A stretch of DNA of 64,000 nucleotides, taken from contig NC_014228.1 of NCBI RefSeq assembly GCF_000252955.1, positions 1,564,005 to 1,628,004 on the forward strand, written 5' to 3'. The translations under genes were made by a program, and so were the position numbers. Origin of the DNA: Xenorhabdus nematophila ATCC 19061. GTDB lineage: Bacteria; Pseudomonadota; Gammaproteobacteria; Enterobacterales; Enterobacteriaceae. This document shows positions 18,967 through 27,417 of the stretch, in pieces; the stretch's first letter is position 1; each line of letters opens with the position of its first letter. The notes under the pieces are model-generated. The model ran no database searches and was not told where the DNA came from. It saw only the letters and a program-made list of their open reading frames with translations.

Positions 18967-19698
18967 CTATATAATTTCATTTATTTCAGATTCAATTTTC
19001 TTGATAACGTCATTTTTGTATTTCTGCAAATAAAAATGTCCACCCTGAAATCCATAAATTGTGCATTGACCTAAAATATATCTCGACCACTCTTTCATCA
19101 TTTCATAGGTCACTTCTGGATCATCTTTAGCATAAAAAAGACTCACCGCTGTTTTATTATTGATTTGTGATTCGCTCATTACACAATTATCAATAACTTT
19201 AAAATCCTTTCTGATTATCGCAAGCATTATCTGTAACGCCTGTTTATCTTCAGTGAGTTCTTTGGTATCACCCAGCGTTTTCAGATAATCTAAAAATGGT
19301 TCATCTTCCATCATATAACGTTTGACCAGCTCTTTTTTCTTGATATGCGCCGGTTTAAAGGCAGATAACCCAATCCACAATGGATGAATACAACGTGTTT
19401 GCAATTTCAATGCCAATTCATAAGCAATTAATGCTCCCATACTGTGACCAAAAAACGCGAAGGGCTTATCGGTTTTAATCACAGGCAATAATTTATCTAT
19501 AATTTCCTCTATAGATTCCAGACACGTTTCACCAAAACTTAATCCCCTGCCAGGAAGCTCTATCGCAATGAACTCTATCCAATCTGGCAATTCACGTTGC
19601 CATGTCCGATAAAGCATATGAGATCCACCAGCGTGATGAAAAAGATATAATCTCAATTTCGCATTGACAGGTTCATTTAAATTAATCTTATCTAACAT
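18967..19698 (-). CDS. xcnI: XcnI, type II thioesterase
   Basis: A 243-residue alpha/beta hydrolase of the external type II thioesterase family. Landmarks are the N-terminal FHHAGGS, ELPGRG, the nucleophile elbow GHSMG with Ser86, and the C-terminal catalytic His in GGHFYL (His221). Such enzymes clear misprimed or stalled acyl groups from carrier proteins. It is not fused to an assembly line and so is unlikely to be the main release domain. It sits between xcnH and xcnJ. Confidence 0.92.
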   Translation of the reverse strand: MLDKINLNEPVNAKLRLYLFHHAGGSHMLYRTWQRELPDWIEFIAIELPGRGLSFGETCLESIEEIIDKLLPVIKTDKPFAFFGHSMGALIAYELALKLQTRCIHPLWIGLSAFKPAHIKKKELVKRYMMEDEPFLDYLKTLGDTKELTEDKQALQIMLAIIRKDFKVIDNCVMSESQINNKTAVSLFYAKDDPEVTYEMMKEWSRYILGQCTIYGFQGGHFYLQKYKNDVIKKIESEINEII

Positions 19699-19774
19699 AT
19701 TAACAATCCGTACTATCCGAATATTTCAATTTGATTGCAGTGGCTATTGCCACTCATCCCAGATTCATCATCTC

Positions 19775-19832
19775 TATTCTTCGTCTTTCAAGTTGCCACT
19801 GTGTTAGCGGCAACTCGAAATCCATCGGATAT
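19775..19832. repeat. ERIC element with central deletion
   Basis: The left arm (TTCGTCTTTCAAGTTGCC) and right arm (GGCAACTCGAAATCCAT) of ERIC are joined through a short remnant; the central GTCACATAG block is missing. It lies in the 205-bp gap between xcnH and xcnI. A separate small hairpin, AGTGGC/GCCACT, is at 19739-19754. Confidence 0.75.
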
Positions 19833-19903
19833 CTCATTCCGGGGTTTTATTTTTACTGTTGCCCTACATAGTGAAATGAATTTTCATAAAACAACAACGC
19901 TAA

Positions 19904-22900
19904 TTAGAAATTAAAGTCAAATAAATCATCCTCTGCTGTTCCACTATGATTTCCTTCATTATCCATACTCAACATTTGTTTAATTTCTGTATCAGGGCAG
20001 GCAACAATACTATTTAACAAGGTTAAATATCTCTGTTTAAAATAATTTATCGTTTCCTCTTTAAATAAATTCTTTTTGTACTCAATATTGAATTCATAAC
20101 CTTCAGGATTTTCTTTAACAAAGAATGTGATATCAAAACGGGTATTTTTCTGATTAATCTCATAACGGGAGAATTTAACCTCAGGCAATATAAAATCAGC
20201 CATACCAATATTCATATAGGAAAATACCGTATCGAAGATCGGTGTTCTATTCAATCTTGGCTTGATATTCAGCTCTTTTACCATATCCTCAAACTGAAAA
20301 TTGGCATTTTCAAATGATGTTATTGTTGTTTCAGCAACATTTTTAACAAAATGGTTAAATGATAATTCATTTTCACATTTAAAGGTGATCGGCAGCAAAT
20401 TAACAAACATACCAATAATATCTTGCAGTTCACTTTGTGGCCGTCCCAATATTGGGGTACCGACTGCAAATTCATCTTGCCCGGAGATATCTTTCAACAA
20501 CAGCGCGTAAGATGAAATGAACAGCATGAATTTTGTAATATTCTCTTGTTCTGCCAAAGCATCAAGTTGATCACTCAATGCTTTGTCAATGGCAAAGCTT
20601 ATCCAGCCACCTGTGTTACCTACTTCATTTATCCGGACATAATCTGTCGGTAATTTAAATTCAGGCAAATCTTTTAAATTTGATAACCAGAACTCCTTCT
20701 GCTTCAATATACGGCTATCATTTAACATTTTTTGTTGCCAGACTGTATAGTCTTTATATTGTATTTCTAAAGGCTTGAGTTCTTCATCCTGATAAATACT
20801 TAAAAAATCTCTGACAAAGATATCCTGAGATAGTCCATCTGAAATAATATGATGTAAATCCAGGAAAAATATGTAGTGTTCTTCTCTTACTTCAAGCAAG
20901 GTAACTCTAATCAATGGTGGCTCGTTTAAATTAAACGGTTTAATCAAGCTATTAACTTTAACATTTATTTCATCATCATTCATATTGGATGAATCGAGTT
21001 TTAAGTAATCGATATTTAATTCAATATCATTGTTACATTTTTGTCTCGGCTCTCCATCAGATAAAACAAATGACGTTCTCAGTGAATCGTGTCGTTTAAA
21101 TAATAATTGAAGTGTATTGTTAAATTTATCTTTATCTAATTTACCGATAATATTAAATGCGGCGGTTTCATTATAAGCAACAGAATTTTTATCAAATATT
21201 TGTTGCAAATAAAGTCTCCTCTGGCCGGAAGATAATGGATAATTGTCCTGAACCTCTGCCGGCAATATCATCTGATACTCTGATTCCGGCTGAGAACCAC
21301 ATAACATGACAATATCTTCGATTGTCGGATTTTTAAAGAAATGTGTTAAGGACACATCTATTTTACAATTTTTGTGGATACGTGATAATAATGTTATTGC
21401 TTTAAGTGAATTACCGCCCAACTCAAAGAAATCATCTTTTAAACCAATAGGTTTAATTCTTAAGAAATCTTGCCAGATTGAGACTAATTCTGCTTCAATT
21501 TCACTGTTTGGCACAACATACTCAACGTCTAAATCAGGCCTGACTGAATAATCCTCATGCTGCATTTCTGCTTCATTATCATGAACAGAAGGTGCTGACC
21601 ATTGGGCAATACGTGCGTTGATATCTGCCGTCGAGATGACAACAGCCTGTCTTTCCTGATATTTGAGTACATCTTCTAATAAAGAAGTGCCTTCATTTTT
21701 CGTCACAAGCAAGTGTGATAAGCTGCTTCCCACTTTTTCGTTAATTTTATCTTTTTCCGCTAATTCCCAGCCATCCCAGTTAATTAATGCCCAGGTTTTC
21801 GGACTCTTCCGGTTATGTTGCGATACAAACGCATCTAAATAGGCACTGGCTGCTGCATAGGCATAAAATCCTACCCCACCGAGAATCGGGGCTAAAGAAG
21901 AAATAACTAAACAAAAATCATAATCAACGGGTTCCAACACCTGTTCTAATACCATTATTCCTTTTTGCTTAGACACCAGATGACTGTCAATATATTCCAT
22001 CTCCGTTTCACTGATAGACCTGAACGAGGCGTCATCAGTTAAACCCGCCAGATAGAAAATACCATCAATACAACCATATTTAGCCATCATGTCATTGATC
22101 AATTTTTCCATTGCAACACGATCGCTTGCATCAACCTGAACAAATTCTAAATCAGCGGCGGCTTCTGCTACGGATTGCCATTGCTGATCACCTGCATACT
22201 CATATTTAGATCGTGAAGAAATGACCAAATGGGCATGATATTCTGTTGCAAGATATTGAGAGAATGTATGGCCGATAAATCCTCGCCCACCAATGAGTAA
22301 ATACACGCCCTCTTTTTTCAGACAGGAAATGTTATCTTTCATAAAAGGACTATAGGATAAAAACGCTTCAGTCCATCTTCGATTATTTCTGTAGATAACA
22401 GTTTTATTTCCACCGGCTTCTATTTCGCGCATTAATATCTCGGCAGAGCAATCATCAGGATTACCAACGTCTATCGCGCGGCAATTCACTTCGTGAAATT
22501 CTTGTCGGATAACTGTGCTGACAGCCAACATCGCGGCGGCACGTGGATCAATATCAGGCTCATTGCAAACTTCACGTGCGTTCTGAACGAGTAAGGTAAT
22601 ATCCGTGAGTTTATTGACATGACAAAATGAGCGGTGTGATTTAATTAAATAGAGAGCCGAGGCCAATTGTTCATTAACGGCCAGGTTTCCCCCTGTGCAA
22701 TCAATAATAATCTCTTCAATAGGAACTTCATTCTTATTAAGAAACTTGAATAAATTTTCATAATCTTCCACGTGAAGAGCACGAAGGGTACTGAGTATTC
22801 CAACCTCTAATTCGCATTGTGCACCAATATTAACCTGAATAATTTTATGATAATGCTTGATTAATCCTTGCTCGTAGAGAGTGCTTTGCTCAGAACGCTC

Positions 22901-25687
22901 CCCCAATCGGAATAACAGTGCGGTCTTGGCATGTTTATTTTGCTTCGAATATTTCAGAACATCTTGCTGCCAAACAGATTGATAAAACCAATCTGACATA
23001 TTCTCATTTTTGATAACAGGGGTCTGACCCGCTTCGACACTTTCATTATTACCGGAAAACAGATGTAAGAAATTGGCATTTTCAGGCCAGTAAATACTGC
23101 GGTCAAACGCGTAACCCGGCAGTGAAATACGTTTACAATCTGATGATGGACGTACTTTGTCCCATTGGATTTTAATGCCTTGTTGCCATATTTTACCTAA
23201 ACCAGACCAGAACAAATAAGGCTGGGTTGCGGCTTTATTATCTTCCGGCAGCAATTGAATAATGGCTTGTGCATTTTCCGGTAAGGTATATCGGCGAACT
23301 AAATTAACCAGATCTCGCCCCACACCGACTTCAAGTAATACGTAATGCTTGCTACTGTTGAGAATATTTTCGATTCCCTGAACAAAACAAACTGTTCTTT
23401 CTGCTTGTTCAGCCCAATATTGAATTGATTTTACCTCTGTCTCAGACAAAATTTTACCGGTCACAGACGACATAATAGCTGTTTTCGGGGCACTTAACGT
23501 AAAGCCAGACAGTATTTGCAACAATTCTTTATTTATTTCAGCCATTGCAGAGGAATGGGCTGCATGTTTAGATTTTATGGGTGTCGTCAAAATACGTTTT
23601 TTCTTTAATATCTGAGAAAATTCTTCAATGGATTTTTCATCAGATGAAACGACACAAGAATCTTTATTATCTATCGCAATAACAATGTGTTCAGGGCAAA
23701 GCGACAAGACTTCTGATGCCGGCAACGGGATACTCAGCATTGCGCCAGTAGGCAGACTTTGCATAAGTTGTCCGCGTCTTACGACAAATTTTAACGCATC
23801 TTCCAAGGTGAAAACGTCAGCAATTGTTGCCGCAACCAATTCCCCAAAACTATAACCAATCAGAACAGAAGGTTTTATTCCATTATCAATCAGGCAATGA
23901 GCAAGCGCATATTCGATAATAAAAATGGTGGGCTGCGCATATTGTGTCTGACTAAGATAATCACTATTGCCATGATCAAACCACTTATCCCGGAGAGATT
24001 CACCAAGATACTCTGAAGCCAAGAGTAAACCTGAATCCACTATAGAGCGGAATAATGAATGATTTTCATAAAGTGATAATGCCATATTTGTATATTGTGC
24101 TCCCTGACCCGGGAACATAAATACGATATTCTGCTCTGCATCTTTTGCTTTTATCGGATTAGTTGTTGCTCTCTCCAGCGCCGAACAGAGTTCTTGGTAT
24201 GTTGAACCCATAAATGCTTTACGGTAGCGGAGATGTTTTCTCCCTTCCTGCAAAACATAGGCAACATCATTTAAACGGTACGATTCCGAATCTTTAAGTA
24301 CCTTGAGCAAATTCTGTTGATTATTTTGCAAGGCCTCAGGCGTTTCGGCTGAGATTAGGAATACATTGGGAGATTCATCATCCGGGATATTTTCTTGCCT
24401 GTCTGCTTCAGCCAGCACAATATGTGCATTCGTTCCACCAATACCAAACGAACTGACCCCGGCCATTCTTTTTTTACCTTCAGGAACTGCCCATTCCATC
24501 GGACGATCCACCACTTTAAACGGTGTTTCGTCTAAATATAATTTATCATTCGGCTTTTTGTAATGCAGAGTAGGTGCGAACTGTTTATTCTTCAATGACA
24601 TAACAGTTTTAATGATGCCGGCAATGCCTGCGGCTTCGTCTAAATGACCGATATTGCTTTTTACCGCGCCTAACCAACAAGTATGCTGAGAATGTTGGAA
24701 TACACGCGCCAACGCCGTGACTTCAATCGGATCGCCTATTTCAGTTGCTGTGCCGTGGCATTCTATGTAACTGATATCTTCAGGTTCAACCCCCGCCAAC
24801 ATTTGTGCATTGGAAATAACTTCAATTTGCCCTTCTATACTTGGCGCCGTAAAGCCGACTTTACGTTGCCCATCATTATTGACGGATGTTCCTTTGATAA
24901 TTGCATGGATGTGATCATTGTCCTCTAAAGCGCGATCAAGTAGTTTCAGCAGCAAAATTCCCACCCCGTTGCCACCCACAGTGCCACCTGAATCTGCGTC
25001 AAATGGCCGGCAGTGACCATCCGCTGAACGGATCATTCCCTTCTGGTATGTATAACCCGATTCCTGAGGCAGTGAAATGGAAACCCCTCCCGCCAAAGCG
25101 AGATCGCAATCACCACTTAATATCGACTGGCAAGCGGTATGGATGGCAACCAGAGACGTTGAACATGCCGTATGGACGGACATAACAGGCCCATTCAGGC
25201 CCAATCTATAGGCTATCCGGGTAATAACAGATTCTGGAAGGCTCCAGTTGACAACATCAAATATTTCAGCCGGAGTCAGCTTCTGTTTTAACTGATTAGA
25301 AATCCACGGTAAATTGAACGATGTACCGGCGAACAAACCTACCCTGTCCCGCGTTTCACCGGGGACATAAGCCGCATCTTCTAAGGCGTGCCAACAACAT
25401 TCATGCAGTAACCGGCACTGAGGGTCCATTTTATCAACTTCATCTTTGAGATAACCAAAGACGTTATTATCAAAAGACTTGTAATCTTTGAGTATGGCTT
25501 TAGCAGGTACAAAGTTAGGATCATTGATCTCTTCCTCTTTGTAACCATTCTTAATTAATTCTTCATGCGTAAATTTTCTTATACTTTCTTTTCCTGAAAT
25601 CAGGTTTTGCCAAAACATTTGGGGTGTCGTTGCATCAGGAAAATTACAAGCCATGCCAACTATGGCTATATCAAATGAATTCGTCAT
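19904..25687 (-). CDS. xcnH: XcnH, hybrid PKS-NRPS KS-AT-KR-ACP-C
   Basis: A 1927-residue megasynthase. KS at about 1-430 has TACSTS, ECHGTA and GHLDEAAG. AT at about 530-830 is unusual: GYSFGE (near 606) replaces GHSxGE and KHAAHS (near 708) replaces HAFH. KR at about 1120-1310 has GGRGFIG and Tyr in YAYAAASAY. ACP near 1425 has LGGNSL. A full condensation domain (about 1480-1890) has HHIISDG near 1615. This fits the module that adds hydroxymalonyl to the Arg thioester, reduces the Arg-derived ketone, then condenses the chain with the XcnK-bound amino acid. The other three ATs of the pathway look malonyl-type, so the divergent AT is the likely hydroxymalonyl-ACP user. Confidence 0.93.
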   Translation of the reverse strand: MTNSFDIAIVGMACNFPDATTPQMFWQNLISGKESIRKFTHEELIKNGYKEEEINDPNFVPAKAILKDYKSFDNNVFGYLKDEVDKMDPQCRLLHECCWHALEDAAYVPGETRDRVGLFAGTSFNLPWISNQLKQKLTPAEIFDVVNWSLPESVITRIAYRLGLNGPVMSVHTACSTSLVAIHTACQSILSGDCDLALAGGVSISLPQESGYTYQKGMIRSADGHCRPFDADSGGTVGGNGVGILLLKLLDRALEDNDHIHAIIKGTSVNNDGQRKVGFTAPSIEGQIEVISNAQMLAGVEPEDISYIECHGTATEIGDPIEVTALARVFQHSQHTCWLGAVKSNIGHLDEAAGIAGIIKTVMSLKNKQFAPTLHYKKPNDKLYLDETPFKVVDRPMEWAVPEGKKRMAGVSSFGIGGTNAHIVLAEADRQENIPDDESPNVFLISAETPEALQNNQQNLLKVLKDSESYRLNDVAYVLQEGRKHLRYRKAFMGSTYQELCSALERATTNPIKAKDAEQNIVFMFPGQGAQYTNMALSLYENHSLFRSIVDSGLLLASEYLGESLRDKWFDHGNSDYLSQTQYAQPTIFIIEYALAHCLIDNGIKPSVLIGYSFGELVAATIADVFTLEDALKFVVRRGQLMQSLPTGAMLSIPLPASEVLSLCPEHIVIAIDNKDSCVVSSDEKSIEEFSQILKKKRILTTPIKSKHAAHSSAMAEINKELLQILSGFTLSAPKTAIMSSVTGKILSETEVKSIQYWAEQAERTVCFVQGIENILNSSKHYVLLEVGVGRDLVNLVRRYTLPENAQAIIQLLPEDNKAATQPYLFWSGLGKIWQQGIKIQWDKVRPSSDCKRISLPGYAFDRSIYWPENANFLHLFSGNNESVEAGQTPVIKNENMSDWFYQSVWQQDVLKYSKQNKHAKTALLFRLGERSEQSTLYEQGLIKHYHKIIQVNIGAQCELEVGILSTLRALHVEDYENLFKFLNKNEVPIEEIIIDCTGGNLAVNEQLASALYLIKSHRSFCHVNKLTDITLLVQNAREVCNEPDIDPRAAAMLAVSTVIRQEFHEVNCRAIDVGNPDDCSAEILMREIEAGGNKTVIYRNNRRWTEAFLSYSPFMKDNISCLKKEGVYLLIGGRGFIGHTFSQYLATEYHAHLVISSRSKYEYAGDQQWQSVAEAAADLEFVQVDASDRVAMEKLINDMMAKYGCIDGIFYLAGLTDDASFRSISETEMEYIDSHLVSKQKGIMVLEQVLEPVDYDFCLVISSLAPILGGVGFYAYAAASAYLDAFVSQHNRKSPKTWALINWDGWELAEKDKINEKVGSSLSHLLVTKNEGTSLLEDVLKYQERQAVVISTADINARIAQWSAPSVHDNEAEMQHEDYSVRPDLDVEYVVPNSEIEAELVSIWQDFLRIKPIGLKDDFFELGGNSLKAITLLSRIHKNCKIDVSLTHFFKNPTIEDIVMLCGSQPESEYQMILPAEVQDNYPLSSGQRRLYLQQIFDKNSVAYNETAAFNIIGKLDKDKFNNTLQLLFKRHDSLRTSFVLSDGEPRQKCNNDIELNIDYLKLDSSNMNDDEINVKVNSLIKPFNLNEPPLIRVTLLEVREEHYIFFLDLHHIISDGLSQDIFVRDFLSIYQDEELKPLEIQYKDYTVWQQKMLNDSRILKQKEFWLSNLKDLPEFKLPTDYVRINEVGNTGGWISFAIDKALSDQLDALAEQENITKFMLFISSYALLLKDISGQDEFAVGTPILGRPQSELQDIIGMFVNLLPITFKCENELSFNHFVKNVAETTITSFENANFQFEDMVKELNIKPRLNRTPIFDTVFSYMNIGMADFILPEVKFSRYEINQKNTRFDITFFVKENPEGYEFNIEYKKNLFKEETINYFKQRYLTLLNSIVACPDTEIKQMLSMDNEGNHSGTAEDDLFDFNF

Positions 25688-25811
25688 ATATTAAAAACCT
25701 AATTGATATTGATAAGTTAAATAATCAAAGTCTAATTTAATATTTTTATCGGAGATAAAAACACTCTTGGAACAAATCTGTCAGAATACATATACCGGAT
25801 TAAAAACGTTT

Positions 25812-27281
25812 CTACAGAGAAGGACTCTGGTTTTTGGCATAAGATATATGTTTGAAAAATATAATCAGCAGATTAATCAGACTCATGACTAACGTTGACA
25901 TTAACAGCGTTAACATCAAGATGAAACTCATTGGCATCCAGATAATCAATGAATCCCAAGACATATTCAATAAAATGGCAGGAAAGAAAAAGCATAAAAA
26001 TATTAAGGAGCAACAGAAAAAGGCCAAAATAATCACAGTAAATTTCTTTATTGCAGAAAGAGGCCGTTTGTCTTTATTCACAATATTCCGACAGATTCTA
26101 AATGCAACCCATATTGAAAACAGGGAAAGGAAGGCACTGACTATTAAAAATAGTCTGTCAAAAGTATCAAACAACTCAATATCATTGGCAGAGGTTAATT
26201 TTATCAGGCCATTGCCTGCTGAAAGTTGTTGCAGAATTTGTTCACCAATCGTAAACGGAACATTACTATTAACATTCGCCATCACCACAACAGCGACATG
26301 AGACTGAGTATTAAAACCGACGAAGCTGGAGAAATTCGGATTCATTCCGGTATGATAGATTTTATTATTATTTATCGACCACCCCAGTGCATAATGCACA
26401 TTTTCGCCCTCATTGGTCGGTAATTTAGTGTTAGGCTCCAGAATACGTTTCTTATATTGACTTAATGGTGAATCATTATCTTCAATCAGAAAACGGAGCC
26501 ATTTTTCCATATCTGTTACATTTGTCTGAATATATCCGGCGGGAATATTAGAAATGAAAAAAGGGGCATCATAAGGCCTGGGTGCAAGGTAACTTATCTG
26601 ATAGCCTGTTGCTTTATTTCTGACCGCAGGATCAATGGAAGTGTCATTCATTTTCAGCGGCGTTAACACGTAATCCTGCAATAGCTCAGAATAAGGTTGT
26701 TGTGTCACAACTTCCATCATTCTGGCTGCAATATCATAATTAATGGTTGCATAGGAATAACGTGTATCAGGGTTATCCTCAAGATTTATCCGCCCAATGT
26801 TCTTTATCATCTGCGCTAATGAATCATGACCAGAACCACCATAAATAAAATCAACACTTGAAAACGGAACACCTGATGAATGATGTAACAGTTGAATAAA
26901 ACTCACTTCTACAGGTTTATCTTCATAACAGAATGAGAGCTCTGGCAAGACAGAAGAAACGGTTGTCTCTGGTTTTATTTTTCCCTCTTCAAGCAGTTTT
27001 GCTGCTATCAATCCAGTAAATGCCTTACTTGTCGAACCTAATTCAAATAGCGTTTCCGGTTTAACGTTTTCTCCGGGGGTTTCATTTTGCTTTCCTAAAG
27101 TTATCAAATGGGTGTTATTTTGTTTATCAATAAACATCAATGATAACCCCGGTATTTTACCGACATCCATATATTCAAGCAGTTGTTCCTTGAGTTCAGC
27201 ATGGTCAGTTGATTCATTTTTAGCAAAAGACATTGTCATAAATAACATACTAAAAAAAGCAAGAAGCAATCTGATTTTCAT
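25812..27281 (-). CDS. xcnG: XcnG, membrane-anchored D-asparaginyl peptidase (prodrug activation)
   Basis: A 489-residue serine hydrolase of the class C beta-lactamase/PBP-like family. A signal peptide covers residues 1-20, SxxK is Ser83-Lys86, and HTG (310-312) takes the place of KTG. The usual YSN motif reads Y177-A-T179. Three transmembrane helices follow (about 374-396, 414-438, 444-476), placing the catalytic domain in the periplasm. In X. nematophila, XcnG removes the acyl-D-Asn group from inactive prexenocoumacin during export, so the toxin is freed outside the cytoplasm. This agrees with the D-Asn-forming first module of XcnA. It lies between xcnF and xcnH. Confidence 0.93.
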   Translation of the reverse strand: MKIRLLLAFFSMLFMTMSFAKNESTDHAELKEQLLEYMDVGKIPGLSLMFIDKQNNTHLITLGKQNETPGENVKPETLFELGSTSKAFTGLIAAKLLEEGKIKPETTVSSVLPELSFCYEDKPVEVSFIQLLHHSSGVPFSSVDFIYGGSGHDSLAQMIKNIGRINLEDNPDTRYSYATINYDIAARMMEVVTQQPYSELLQDYVLTPLKMNDTSIDPAVRNKATGYQISYLAPRPYDAPFFISNIPAGYIQTNVTDMEKWLRFLIEDNDSPLSQYKKRILEPNTKLPTNEGENVHYALGWSINNNKIYHTGMNPNFSSFVGFNTQSHVAVVVMANVNSNVPFTIGEQILQQLSAGNGLIKLTSANDIELFDTFDRLFLIVSAFLSLFSIWVAFRICRNIVNKDKRPLSAIKKFTVIILAFFCCSLIFLCFFFPAILLNMSWDSLIIWMPMSFILMLTLLMSTLVMSLINLLIIFFKHISYAKNQSPSL

Positions 27282-27322
27282 CCAATAACACTCCTAATAT
27301 TCAATGATGAAATTTATTGCGC

Positions 27323-27368
27323 ATTCATTCACAGTCACATAGTTATTGGCTGTATGACTGGAATGAAT
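27323..27368. other. Nested inverted repeat between xcnF and xcnG
   Basis: ATTCATTC (27323-27330) pairs with GAATGAAT (27361-27368), and inside it AGTCA (27333-27337) pairs with TGACT (27355-27359). The inside also holds GTCACATAGTTAT, as in the ERIC centre, so this may be an ERIC core remnant. Confidence 0.4.
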
Positions 27369-27417
27369 CTATTGAGCTAAAATAAAACCTGAAAGTTAAA
27401 ATTTCAGGAAGATCATG

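Noticed and set aside
25852..26301. 149-codon plus-strand ORF opposite xcnG
   Set aside because: It is the mirror of the xcnG transmembrane region; the Lys/Ile-rich product has no family pattern.
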